Below, in pieces: positions 46,979 to 58,951 of a stretch of DNA of 64,000 bases. Source of the stretch: Stercorarius parasiticus (Eukaryota > Chordata > Aves > Charadriiformes > Stercorariidae). Below the pieces are notes generated by a model that saw only the letters and a list, made by a program, of their open reading frames with translations, was not told the origin of the DNA and made no database searches. The DNA is taken from contig VWZL01000278.1 of NCBI GenBank assembly GCA_013396915.1, positions 146,351 to 210,350 of the forward strand. The letters are read 5' to 3'. The stretch's first letter is position 1, and every line of letters starts with the position of its first letter. Made by a program: the position numbers and the translations under genes.

Positions 46979-49900
46979 TTAGTTTACAACAGGTTAGTAA
47001 ATTAAAAATGTTAGGTTTCAGCCTTGCATGCCGGAACTTGATTGTCTGTGTTGTTAAATTATTCAAGTTGTCACAGGGTTTGTCAGCCAAAACTGCTTCT
47101 CACACAGTGCCTGGCCGTAGCTCAGAAGTGAGCACAACCCAGGAACCATAGGCAGTTTGGATGCGGGCACCCTGTTTTGGAGAGAAAAAGATTCTAGCAG
47201 TACATATGTGTCCTCAGGGCCAGATAATGGACTCTAGTTCTGATTAGTTTTGTAATATAAAGAAATCTGCATTAGCTGTCCTCTCTTTTATATTACCTTG
47301 TAAATATTTTAATTCATATTTTTAAAGAACATGAGTCTTTTAATAATAAAAATAACTGAGGAGGAAGACATAAACCACTTAGACCAAAATTTATTGGCAG
47401 TGTACAGAAAGCTACTTTTAATTACATTTTGTCACCATTATACATGCTAATAGTATTTGCATTTAGAATCCTGTGTGAAAAGGGCTTTGTCACGTATCTT
47501 TGTCTATCTTGTTTGTTTAATTGCCTCACTGTCAAGATGTTAACCAAGGATTTTGGAACTCTGTTTTCCTGTCACTGTTCTGATACTCAGTGACTGTTTC
47601 TCTTAAGTTAGTTTCATTTTTTCCTATAGTGTTTCAGTGACCTTACTAAGCATCTTACTAAAGGCATCTGATGTTACCTTGTTAGTAAGATACTTACATC
47701 TTTAGATGTAAGGCAAGTAACATCTTTTCTTAGATCAACTGATACAGCTGGGAGGAAACAGATTGGCATTTGGACACACGGATGTGTATGGCCTGTAACT
47801 CCCTGTCTTGTAAGAATAATTTTCTTGCTTAAATTCAGGTGATCTTTTTGTATTGTTATTTTTTCCTACTCTTTTCCAGGTGGTAAACAAGACAATTATC
47901 CTAGATTTAAAGAAAAAAACAAAACAACTAACTAACTAAATAAAAACAACAACAACCCTATCCCCCAGTTTAGATTTGACTTAAAATATGAGAGAACGGC
48001 TTTATTAAAGGAAAAAGACAACAAAGGTTAGAATTCTTACCTAAGACTCCTCTCTGGTAAGACCTTCAGTTACTGATATCCCATTAACCTTTCTAATTGT
48101 CACTTCTTTTTGGTTATTATTTGTTATTCAGGTAGTAGCACCTCCACACCTCCAGTCATAGACCAGCCCCATATGGTGCTAAACATTGTATAAAGAGAGT
48201 AAAACAAAAAATGTTTCTCATACCAAAATCATTAAAATCTGAATGTTCATTCATAAATATGGATACTGAGCTTCCTACTGAGCTTTACATGCTGAAAACT
48301 TTGGTGTTTTGTCAGGACTTTTCTTCTGTATTGTATTCCCAAAAAGACAGAATCATTTACAAACTTCCTTGTTAATCCTTTAAGTTATATGTGAAGCATG
48401 CTAAAGATTTTAAAGATGAAACCCTGGCATCAGCAGTGATGAGAACAGTACTAAACTAATGACAGTAATGGAAAAATGCCTCAGCATTGATGCTAAGGAG
48501 ATAATCTTCCTGTTTTTCAGTTTTTAATCATTTAACATTGAAGGGGAAATGCTCTGTCCAGAAAACTAATACTAAATGTTTAGCCTTCAATACGGAGGAC
48601 GAGAGTTTAATATAAGTTCATTTGTATTTTCTGTTCCGTCATGGAAACCATCAGAGTTTAAGTGCAAAGACACTCTTACGGTTTTGCTTAGCACATTGAA
48701 GGCTTGAGAAAGGTGTGAGATTGCCAGCTTTGGAACCAGAAAGCATGGATAGATCCACGACACAAGTACAGCAGAAAGTTGCCATGGACAATGCAAGCAG
48801 ACATGTAGAACTGTGCTTATAACAGCAGAGTCTGACTTATAAAGAGCAGGGAAAATAACTCATTTACTGTGGACACCACACAAATAGCAAGAAAAGAAAA
48901 AAACTGTATCAGTAATCTCTGGCTAATGCTGGGTTTGTTAGAAAGCTTGCATCTTTCCTAATACATGAAGGAGAACTAAGCCTGAGATTCGACTCCCCAG
49001 ATGACAGCCTTCATAAAATTTGCAGTGTGATGACTCTGAGATGTGAATGTCTATCTTCCAGGACACAACTGTTATAAATTTAATTATTTTATAAATATTT
49101 TTTTCCTTAAAAAGAAGAACAGGGAATTTAATCATGGTCCAAATTTTGAGCTACTGTTTTGATTTGCTTTATACTTCCTAGGTAATTCTAAACACCACAT
49201 AATTTGTTACTGTTGGGATCTCTTCAGTCTCTAAAATGCAGCCACATTTTGAAGAGAGAAACATTTCAATGGCTCTCTTTAAAGAGACGTATATGCAACT
49301 CAAACAGCATTAATATGTAGGGATACTTTGACTGAGCCAACTTCAGTCCTGCAAAGACATTTATGAAATCGAAGTTCCTGAGGACTCAATTTTCTGTTTA
49401 TATAGAAACTTCACTAAAAAGTATTAATGATTCATAAAATGTGAAAAGATGAGGAGAAAAAGGGAAATTCCATATCAAATATCTGCATCTTTCCCACACA
49501 GCTTCAGCTGTGCATTTAAGCCTATCACTCTTCACATTCCTGTGACTTTTCTGTTATTTTTAGCATTTCAAGAGATGCTTTGTAACTACTTAATTCTGCA
49601 GTGATTAGAGACCACTTTACAAAATAGTATCAGTAAACAAGGTTAAATTTGGAAGTCAAAAAGAAACCAAGTAAACAATTAAAAAAGCAACAATATTTTT
49701 GATAAAGTAACAAAATTCTTATGCAGTCAAATAGCAATTTTCATGAGTTGTATACATGCTATAAAAACTAATGCATAATTATTCCCAGAAATACTCTTCA
49801 CTATAACATAATCATCTAGATCAACAAAGACAATTTTTCATAAACATCTAAGACAATTAAAATCACGATCTCAAAAATATAATCACCAGCTATTTAGCAC

Positions 49901-50053
49901 TTTTGAATTTGAAATATCATTTGGAATATTTTTATTCTGCAGGAGCTTCTTGAGCCTTTGAGTAGGTCATTATTTCATCTTTCATTTAGTTAATGAACCC
50001 AGTATCACTAGCAGTTGAATTGGAAAAAGCTGCCATGTATAAAGGTATTATAT
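46979..50053. other. 3.1 kb of unique AT-rich sequence
   Basis: Contains the foldback at 47670-47724. No gene recognised. A minus frame at 48796-48587 contains a GTAAGAG donor-like site but no domain. Confidence 0.45.
47670..47724. repeat. two-tier inverted repeat (foldback)
   Basis: Outer arms GATGTTACCTTG and GCAAGTAACATC pair with one mismatch/bulge. The inner arms CTTACATCT and AGATGTAAG are perfect complements around a 2-base loop. Confidence 0.7.
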
Positions 50054-51640
50054 TACAGAATCACACAAAATCACAGAACGACTGAAGTTGGAAGGTCCCT
50101 CTGGAGATCATCTAGTCCAATGCTTTCGCTCATAGCAGGTTAAGCCAGAGCAGGTTGCCTAGGACAGACTCCAGTCAGGTTTTGAATATCACGAAAGGTG
50201 GAGACTCAACAGCCTCTTTGGGCAACCAGTTCCAGTGTCTGACCAACCTCACAATAAAAAAGTAGCTTATTGTGCTTATATTGGATTCTTGTATTTACAT
50301 TTGTTCCCATTGTCCCATGTCATTTCACTGGGCACTAATGAGACAGGCTATGTTTTCTTTACTCTCTTTGATCAGATTTACACATTGATGAGATATCCCT
50401 GAGCCTTCTTTTCTCCAGGCTGGACAGTCCAGATGTCTCAGCCTCTCCTTGTATGTCAGATGCTCCACTACCTTGATCATCTTCCTGGCCATTTGCTGGA
50501 CTTGCTCCAGTGTGCCTATGTCTTTCTTGCACTGGAGTCCCCAGAACTGGACCTAGTACTCCAGATGAGTCTTGCCAGGACTCACTGGAGAGGAAGGATC
50601 ACCTCCCTTGACCTGCTCTGCTCTGTTTTCTGCAGCCCAGGAGGCTTTTGGCCTTCTTTGCTGCAAGGGCTCATTGCTGGCACATGATCAGCTTGTTGTT
50701 CCAGCAGGACCTCCAGGTCTTTCTCTGCAAAGCTTCTTTCCAGCTGGTTAGCCTCAGCCTGCATGAGTGTGTGTGGTTATTCCTCCTAAGGTGCAGGACT
50801 TGGCATTTGCCTTTGTTGAACTCCATGAAGATTATTGGCCCATTTCTCCAATCTGTGTAGGTTCCCATGAATGGCAGCACACCCATCTGGTCTACCAGCT
50901 ACTCCTCCCAGTTTTGTATTATCTGCAAACTTGCTGAGGGTGCACTGTGCACCATCATCCAGGTCATTAATGAAGAGGTTACACAGGACTGGTCACAGTA
51001 TGAACCCCTGGGGAGGCTACTAGTGACCATCCTTCAGCTGGACCTTGTGGTGCTGGTCACAACCCTTTGAGCCTGGAAGTTCAGCCAATTTTCTGTCCAT
51101 CTCACTGTCCATTAGCTACCCGGTACTTCATCAGTTTGTGTATGAGAATGTTAACAGAGAAAGTGTTTAAAGCCGGACTAAGGTAAAAATAAACACAACC
51201 GCTGCTCCGCCCTCATCCACTGAGCTAGTAATTTCATTTTGGAAAGCCTTCAGGTGGATCAAGCATGATTTCCCCTTCATAAATCCATGCTGATTGCTCC
51301 CAGTCACCTTGTCCTTCAAGAGCTTGGAAATGTTTTCCAGTATTAGCTGCTCCATCACCTTCCCAGGGACTGAGATGAGAATGATCTTTCTGTAGTTCTC
51401 TGGGTCCTGCTTCTTGCCCTTCTTGAAGATAAAAGTGATATTTGCCTTCTTCCAGTCTTCAGGAGTCTCCTGATTACATGATCTTTCAAAGATTATCAAG
51501 AGTCGCCTCACAATGACATTGGCCAGCTTCCTCAGCACTCATAAGTGCATCACTTCAGGTCCCATGTTCTTATATATGTCCACATTGTTTAAATGGTCTC
51601 TGTCCTGATCCTCCTTTACATAAATATCACACCTTCTTCC
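50054..51640 (-). mobile_element. CR1 LINE, 5'-truncated, ~1.6 kb
   Basis: Reversed tail (ACAGAATCACACAAAATCACAG) then GTTGGAAGGTCCCTCTGGAG. ORF2 continues backwards. In the RT region the minus strand encodes SKFADNTKLGG (second aspartate to asparagine). A 123-codon frame (51538-51167) contains ANITFIFKKGKKQDPENYRK and HGFMKGKSCL, the RT N-terminal blocks. Upstream ORF2 sequence continues to about 51640 and then fades. Confidence 0.93.
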
Positions 51641-52386
51641 AAGTTATTCTTAAAATTGAACTGTTCTGTAATGATTATCTTTATTGTGGTATAGATAAAC
51701 TTAGCAATGTACCATCTAAAATTTTTCTTATAGTGTCCTCCTCATTCCCTGCTAAGTCCTGTGTTTGCTCCAGCCACTGGCTCAATATCACAGGTCAGGC
51801 TGTGGTCGCTTTAGAACAATGACTAACACTTTACTGTACATTCCTACAAGAGCTTTGTGGACTCAGTTTTGTTATTTCTTGATGCAACTCCAGTGAAGAG
51901 ATTAAAATACACAGTAACAATAATAGTCCAACAACATGAGGCACGTTGACTGGACATGCATCTACCACTGGAAAGTCTATGAAACAGAAATGAAATGCCA
52001 GCTACAGCAAGTGAGGCCATTATTTTTTGTGATGCAACTGCAGCAGTCTAAAGCGAAACGATCATTTGAAGATGCTTCTGTTTCTTGAATGTATAATTAT
52101 CTGAGCTGGTGGCTATCTGATTTCACTTTAGTAATCCTACTCCTTATGTAAAATAAGAGAACAAAACCACCAGATTCAGCCCTTATTATTATCGCTATTT
52201 CCATAAGATCGTTCCAGATTTATTTCCTTTGGAGTTTTGCAATTCAAATATCCTTCGAAGCCCGTAGCATGTGTGAGAACAAACAAGTGCGACAAGTAGC
52301 TACATGTGGAACACAAACATGAAAGCGGAGGAAACTGCAATCCATCTAGATTCAGGACATTCCACTGTTCCAACCACTTCTGATCA

Positions 52387-52539
52387 TCATCTATTCTGTC
52401 TGTCAGACCTAATTTTAGATCTGCTTTTCAGGCTGTTTTTATTTGTAAATATAAACTCCTTAAAAAAGACAGATAACATCTGTGCTAAATTAACATCAAT
52501 ATTTTCAAAGTCTGTTCCAAAAGGCACACAGAGTTTGAC
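52387..52539 (-). other. candidate terminal exon (unidentified)
   Basis: The minus strand has an excellent acceptor (GCTTTTTTATTTGCAG) followed by 50 open codons starting VKLCVPFGTDFENID, ending SKIRSDRQNR and a stop. An AATAAA (52224-52219) lies about 165 bases downstream, where a poly-A signal could be. The same strand has a second overlapping frame open for 76 codons (52735-52508) with a KETSQAVWKQWVKE segment. Both cannot be coding over their shared part, so at least one is chance. I recognise neither peptide. Confidence 0.2.
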
Positions 52540-54051
52540 CTGCAAATAAAAAAGCATCCCCCTCCAGATGTCCAAATATTGCTTCTTTAACCCATTGTTT
52601 CCATACTGCCTGTGATGTTTCTTTTCCCATAGGCATATTAAAAAAAAAACACAGGAATATTTGTCCAGTACGAGAATTGAATTCAAATGGACGTTTATTA
52701 GAAATGTCAAAATATCCATGACACTTACTTTTTTCTTAAAAACATTTGTCTTTTTTATTATGGACATGCCACCAAAAATGACAGAAATAGTCTTCCTTCC
52801 AACACTGAAAACAGCTGTGCTGGGAATCTCTTAACACCATCAGGCAGCACAAGACTCCCAAAGCAATTTTAATACTGGTGAGCTTCAGGTGAACATCCAA
52901 ACCATTAGGTATAAAGCTGACACATACATGAGCTGAAGCATGTTTGAGATTTATTTTTATTATACAGCTCCTGGAATTAGATAAATATACCAACATTGAA
53001 GATATATTTGAAAGGCACTCTTCATGCCTGATACTGAATTGCAGCAAGCTCAACAAACTTCAGCAGAAATCAATGTGGTGGTAGTACAGTCATCAATCTA
53101 CTCCTTACTTGTTTAATCTAGGCCAAGATTTAGACAGATTACATATGGTGACATTGAATACTAACACTCGTATTAGTAGCGTCTGGAAGCTGGAAAGCCA
53201 GGGAGAGCTTTTCCTGTGTATTAGCTCTAGTAAAGAACAGTGACTTTATTTTCCATGGGGATCTGAAGGGAAACTCATGAAACTTGCAGCAGATAACCTG
53301 AGAAGGAAGGTTCTTGCAGGTGCAAGAAATTCACAGTGTGCACCTAAAAGGGTCTCACTGGAGGCACAGGCACAGAAGAGGATGTTCTGCAATCTCCCTT
53401 GGGTCTGACTTAATGATATATGTATATCTCATTTTATGGCAATTGGAAATCATAGGACTTCTTCTAGTGAAAAATAGTTTTTCCATTTTTAACTGAAAAT
53501 GCTTTGAATGTGTAGAATTGCTAAGGATCATATCCATTGGGAACATGGAGAAGACTGGGATTTTGAGGACAGGAAGGAGAGGGATAAGAAAATAAAACTA
53601 AAATAGGGAAGAAGTCAGTGTCCTGTATGTACTCATATGGCTTACCCTTAACAAACCCAACTGTTGATTTCCTTTGTTCACGCATCTGCTGTGATGCCTG
53701 TGAAGTTTGATTTTTGTCTTAAGAAGTTAATATTTCATGACTGATGTCTTCAGCAGAATTCGTGGTGACTGTTATGCAAGGATGGCCTGAGGCCTGACAT
53801 ATCTTTATACTGACAATCAATGCCAGGCATTGCATGGTGATTAAAAGGAATAAAACTGTATTTATTCTAGAGCTTAAATACATCATTAAGAAGTAGTGTT
53901 CTAAAGCTACTCAGTTACAAAGATTTGGCCATCTAATGGGTTATCGTTCACCAGTTTTACTGTTCAGTATCACATGGTCAAAACATTTGATATCTCACAA
54001 AGCTAATTTAAGAACTATAGTAATTATTTTTATTTTTGATTCAGATTATAC

Positions 54052-54100
54052 ATTTTGATCAGCCTGATGCAAATATCAGGCTGATGATCAGGGTCAAAAT
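54052..54100. repeat. two-tier inverted repeat (foldback)
   Basis: TCAGCCTGAT and ATCAGGCTGA pair perfectly around a 6-base loop, with outer ATTTTGA and TCAAAAT also perfect. Confidence 0.75.
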
Positions 54101-54290
54101 TTGCAATATATTTTAGGAGAATTTTCATTCCCAAATTGTAGTGAATTTGTCTTTAAACTATTTGATACTGCTCTCAAACCAGAATGATGAGGTAGAAAAC
54201 AAATTCATCATGATCAGCAGACTCTAAAAGGAAGTGAAACGTATATGACAGCCTGTGTTATGTAGCTCTAAGGGTTTGGCTTAAAACAAA

Positions 54291-55193
54291 CGTGCACCCT
54301 CAGCAAATTCACAGATGATACCAAGCTGAGTGGTGCAGTTGACATGCCTGAGGGATGGGATGCTATCCAGAGGGATCTGCACAACCTCAAGAAGTGGGCC
54401 TATGTGGGCCTCATGAGGTTCAACAAGGCCAGGTGCAGGGTCCTGCACATGGGTCAGGGCAACCCCCAGTATCAATACAGGCTGGGGGATGAAGGAATTG
54501 AGAGCAGCCCTGACAAGAAGGACTTGGGGGTACTGGTGGATGAAAAGCTGGACATGAGCTGACAATAGGTGCTCACAGTCCGAAAGGCCAAGCCATGCAT
54601 CCGAAGAAGCATGTCCAGCAGGTCAAGGGAGGTGATTCTGCCCCTCTACTCTGCTCTCGTGAGACCCCAACTGGAGTACTGCGTCCAGCTCTGGAGCCCT
54701 CAGCACAGGAAAGACATGGACCTGTTGGAGCAGGTCCAGAGGACAGCCACAAAAGTGATCAGAGGGCTGGAGCACCTCTCCTGTGAAGACAGGCTGAGAG
54801 TTGGGGTTATTCAATCTGGAGAAGAGAAGGCTCGGGGGAGACTTTATTGTGGCCTTTCAGTACTTAAAGAGGGCCTACAGGAAAGATGGGGACAGACTTT
54901 TTAGCAAGGCCTGTTGTGATAGGATGAGAGGGTACAGTTTTAAACTAAAAGAGGGAAGATTTAGACTAGATGGAAGAAATTCTTTTCTGTGACGGTGCTG
55001 AAATACTGGAAGAGGTTTCCCAGAGAGGTGGTAGATGCCCCATCCCTGGAAATACTCAAGGTGAGGTTGGACGGGACTCTGAGCAACCTGATCTAGTTGA
55101 AGATGTCCCTGCTCATTGCAGGGGAGGTTGGACTAGATGACCTCTAAAGGTCCCTTCCAACCCAAACTATTCTGTGATTCCATGATTCTATGA
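54291..55193 (+). mobile_element. CR1 LINE, 5'-truncated, ~0.9 kb
   Basis: Starts inside the RT catalytic region ([13 protein letters not shown], so FADD is FTDD). It continues with [19 protein letters not shown] and the ORF2 C-terminal LEQVQRTATKVIRGLEHLS. It ends with GACCTCTAAAGGTCCCTTCC and a GTGATTCCATGATTCTATGA tail. A frameshift after LRVGVIQ splits the C-terminus. The copy is fairly close to the one at 25416-26870 in 3' sequence. Confidence 0.94.
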
Positions 55194-55842
55194 ACTCAGG
55201 AAGGAAACGAAAGTCTATTCCTCTTGGAAACAAAACTGCAGCATGTATTTTCATATTGTTGTGATTCTAATCATAGTAATCATGGAACTTGTATGTAGTT
55301 AGGGCCTGAGCAATCAGCTTTAAATCCTACCCTTGGATCACAGCTCTGAAACTAGCAGTGGATTTTTCTGATTTTCCATTCTTCCTGTTTCTAGAGAAAT
55401 GGCATCAACTGCACACCCTCCAGACATTGGAATTCCCAATCAGAAAGATGTTGCAGTCTCACAAACCATGCGACTCTTCTCCAAAACACATTTTTTTGAA
55501 ACCATGGAGGGGATCATGCTGCCTTTAGCACCTCACTAGCCTCTCTCCTTGGTACAGCATATGCAGACCTCAAACCATATGTTCAGGAAACGTAAAATCA
55601 TTTGGTTCTATTGCCTTCAAGGGAGTTATGTTAACCAGCAGAGGATGTATGCCACAAAGTCTTTTTTTTTCTTTTTATTTATGTCAAAGTATTATTTTTT
55701 ATGGATAATCCTGTCCCTCATTTCTTTATACAGTACTGCCATTTGGTTCTACACTGTTGATAATTAGTGTCAGAGGCATGGAGTACTTGAGAATACTAAA
55801 AAAAGCTAAATTTTAGGGGTGACAAAGGTCTAGACTACCAAC

Positions 55843-55986
55843 CTGTGTATGCACAACATGAAAAGTAGTGAAATAAGGATCAAAATAGACAAGAAAAATG
55901 CAAGGGCGAGAACATGGCTTCTGACCTCCATGGTTTCAGGAAATACTGCAACCATGATTAAGGAAATCAGAGGCTTTGGAGAGCTT
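55843..55986 (-). other. candidate exon with hydrophobic segment (weak)
   Basis: Minus-strand acceptor TTTTATTTATTTTTTAG is very good, and the donor ACAG|GTTGGT is weak. The open frame ends in a hydrophobic stretch (VLALAFFLSILILISLLF) that would be a membrane segment. T-rich DNA readily encodes such stretches by chance. Its phase does not continue the frame of the 57240-56988 candidate: joining them gives a stop after six codons. Confidence 0.12.
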
Positions 55987-56987
55987 CTAAAAAATAAATA
56001 AAAGGTAAACAACTCAGAATGATGTGGGAATATCAATGAAGGAAATGTGTGAAAACCAGATAAGGAAAAAGCAACATCAACACAAAATTATTGGCAATAA
56101 ACTGTCATTTACAAAGGTTATATTCAACACCCTTTCCCCCCTACCCCCTGAAATGTAACTATTTGGCTGAGTTGCTAAAGGTAGAAGCCTTGCAAACTGT
56201 ACAGAGTACTGAAATAAAACAGTTTAGATTATAAACAGGATGAATCTGTCCTCTAGTTTGAGATTAAATTAGCTAGGTTTTTTTGAGTGACACTCCTCAG
56301 TCCTGTTTCACTCACATAATTTTAGAAAGACGGTAAGATTGTTCACAATAGATCAACGTGAATTATTTCCCCTCTCTTTTTTGCACCACTTCCTGCCTTC
56401 TTTTTTCCTACTGACTCAAATAGACTTCACGTAAGTGACATTGTCTCCTTGAATTTGTCTCTCTCTTGATTACGGGAAATGATTAGTGTATTTAGACTTT
56501 GAAGTTAGGCACCTGAATAAACATGCTAAATTTTTATGAATCATGCTTTTTGCGTGCTGTTCACAGAACACATTGATTTAGCATTCACAAAATAAAGGAC
56601 TGTGGCATTTGGATTGAAAAAGAATAGGGTAATTTTTAGAACGGTGAAGAAAATCAAGTGTTAAATTACAAGGGTAATCCTTGCTCTTCCATTTATAAAA
56701 GCAGATGGACCCAGTTTCTATGTTCCATTCATCCACACATCATTTTGTGTTTATGAATGAAAAACGATGTTTCTATGAGCAAATCACTGGAACTGTTCTG
56801 GTCTGTGTGCAATGGCAGATAATAATATTTACCTTTTTTAAGAATCAAAATAAATTAAACATGCTGACAAGTCTAGTAAGTATAGCATTCTGCTGCTAAC
56901 ACTAATACTGAGAATGTAGATTGTTTATGTTTGAAGCCATCTTAGCTTGCCAGAGTGACAAATGAGTTTGGGGGTTTGGATACTTAC

Positions 56988-57240
56988 CTAAAAGCTTGGA
57001 CATGTGGAATTTCACCCAAGGAATGAACTTCTTAAAATGGAAACATTTGGCTAGAAATGTTTCACGAACAGGTTCTCTTGTACTGCATCCAGATTTTCTG
57101 CACTCAATCTGGTTTGAAAAATGTAGAGAACAATAGCTCATCGCTAGCTGAGGATTTTGGTGCAAAAGGTCTATAGCATCAGTCCAGTCTGGAGAACAGT
57201 ATGCTGTGGTTAAATGTGTCATGCTGTGTCCAGCCTTATC
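56988..57240 (-). other. candidate internal exon, 253 bp, 84 codons (unidentified protein)
   Basis: On the minus strand a branch-point-like CTAAT and a pyrimidine-rich stretch lead to CATTCCACTTCAG, a canonical acceptor. The exon then reads DKAGHSMTHLTTAYC... through YCSLHFSNQIECRKSGC to FIPWVKFHMSKLL. It ends at TTTTAG|GTAAGTA, a near-consensus donor. It starts in phase 0 and leaves one extra base. Eighty-four open codons in AT-rich DNA, bounded this closely by both sites, is better than any other frame outside repeats. The start (D-x-x-G-x-S-x-x-H-L) is loosely ankyrin-like, but I do not claim that family. No neighbouring exon was established. Confidence 0.4.
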
Positions 57241-58755
57241 CTGAAGTGGAATGTAAGCACAAAAGATTAGGACAGCTTCAAACATCCTTCAAATCAGTAT
57301 AATTTATTCTGTTCTGAGAGAAGAAGAATGTGGCCTTAGTTTGTGTTCCTCAGAGGTATAGGGTTTACTGTAGGTCTTTCCTGGTTCAGGGTTTTCCCTC
57401 TGTTTAAATAATGAAGAGTATCTATTTTGAAGTTAAAATAATGCCAGAAAGTATGCCTTTGCTGAAGCAGATGACAGTTTTGCTGTCAGGCGGCAGGATT
57501 TCACAAGTAATGGTCTTTTTTACATACAAATTAAAGTTCTTAATAATGGCTTAAACTGATTATTTTCAAAATACATAACAAACTATATTGCAGGCAAATC
57601 TTTGTATACTGGATCAACTTTATTATAAATTAATTATCATTTTGTTTCCTAATCTTCCCAGATGGCAAACAGGAATAGATAAGAGAAATTAATAATATTG
57701 GAAATCATTCTTCATTACATTGGTGCATCTTCACTGGATTAAAGACAAGTACCTTGGCATTAAAACAGCGTTGTGAAATGCAGAATCAAGCCCTTTGAAA
57801 AAAAAATTCCAGAACTTTAATTACATTGCAGCTTTACCAGTGACCCCCCTGACGATAGACGTCCTCTTCAGTTTTGCTCAGGATTTAGTTGTTGAATACC
57901 CTTATAATCCTCTCAATGCCTTTTCTTTTAAGCAGTGCCATTTGCCCTGAATAAAACTGTTTGTTGTCATATGCTATCAAGAATAAAATGTAGCACTTAC
58001 AGAGTGCTTCACATTTTCTAGCATAGTGGTGCTGTGGATATAATGGTCTACAGACATAATCAAGATTTGTAGGTTGAGGTAATCTTTGATATAAAGCTAT
58101 TATGACTCGAAAAAATAACATGAGTGTTGTGACTTAGAGTTCCTTGTACAATATCTCAACTCAGTAACTATTCAGGTCTAGGTGTTGTTGACATAATTAC
58201 AGTTAGAAGTAAAGCCTATACATGCATCTCCCTTTTGAACTTCCCACATGCATGTTTTTGGAGGTGCACTGGAGGGGCAGATGACATGATTAGCTCAACT
58301 GAGCTAACAGAAGGGGATGAAAAAGGGATGGGAAAATTAGGGCCTGGTGTTGTACACATCTGCAAACCAAGGGAGATGCAGCCTATGAAATTCCCTGAGC
58401 CAAAAGGAAAAAAGGGTTTGCAGACAGAAAGACAGGTTTTTCCCCCACACCAGTATCAGTTGAGCTAATAGAACCATTTCACTTTCAAAGCACTGTACGA
58501 GCGTGAATCAATGTTTTAATAAAACAATATATCAGTCTCTTCTTGGTCCTTTTTCTGTGCTTCACAGCTTGGTAGTAAAACTAATAGTTAGGAACAGACA
58601 TCTCCTCCCTTCATCACTCCAGAGTCTTAAGCTATTTCCAAATTATAACACCAGTATTCTCACATGCAGCTTATAAATTCAGTCCAAGAAGTCTTCTCTT
58701 ATCAATGTACTGAGATCAGAATGGATCATTACGCTGTATGGGTATTGTCATTCTC

Positions 58756-58951
58756 ATCTGAGGGTGGCAGAGCACTGGAACAGGCTGCCCAGAGAGGTGG
58801 TGGAGTCTCTGTCTCTGGAGACATTCAAAACCCACTTGGACGCATTCCTGTGCAACCTGCTCTGGGTGACCCTGCTCTGGCAGGGGGGGTTGGACTAGAT
58901 GATCTCCAGAGGTCCCTTACAACCCTACGAGTCTGTGATTCTGTGATTTCT
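58756..58951 (+). mobile_element. CR1 LINE 3' fragment, ~195 bp
   Basis: TCTGAGGGTGGCAGAGCACT (ORF2 C-terminus, WNRLPREV region) through GATCTCCAGAGGTCCCTTAC to GTGATTCTGTGATT. The sequence is close to the antisense copy at 7658-8024, so they probably belong to one subfamily. Very short 5'-truncated insertion. Confidence 0.93.

Larger units (their letters stand above)
51641..54290. other. unique AT-rich sequence with candidate coding remnant
   Basis: No transposon recognised. Candidate minus-strand coding sequence at 52539-52387 is listed separately. A foldback lies at 54052-54100. Confidence 0.42.
55194..58755. other. unique sequence with the best candidate exon
   Basis: No transposon recognised. 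The candidate exon at 57240-56988 is listed separately. A second, weaker candidate lies at 55986-55843. Confidence 0.42.

Noticed and set aside
44551..46983. Complete provirus between LTRs
   Set aside because: Only one LTR body is present, and the sequence beside it is CR1, with no gag, pol or env.
52304..52549. Plus-strand frames opposite the 52.4 kb candidate
   Set aside because: They mirror the open minus-strand region and have no motif.
58001..58083. Minus-strand exon candidate ending CTCT|GTAAGT
   Set aside because: The donor is good, but the acceptor (ATATCAAAG) lacks a pyrimidine tract, and joining its phase to the 57240 candidate gives an immediate stop.
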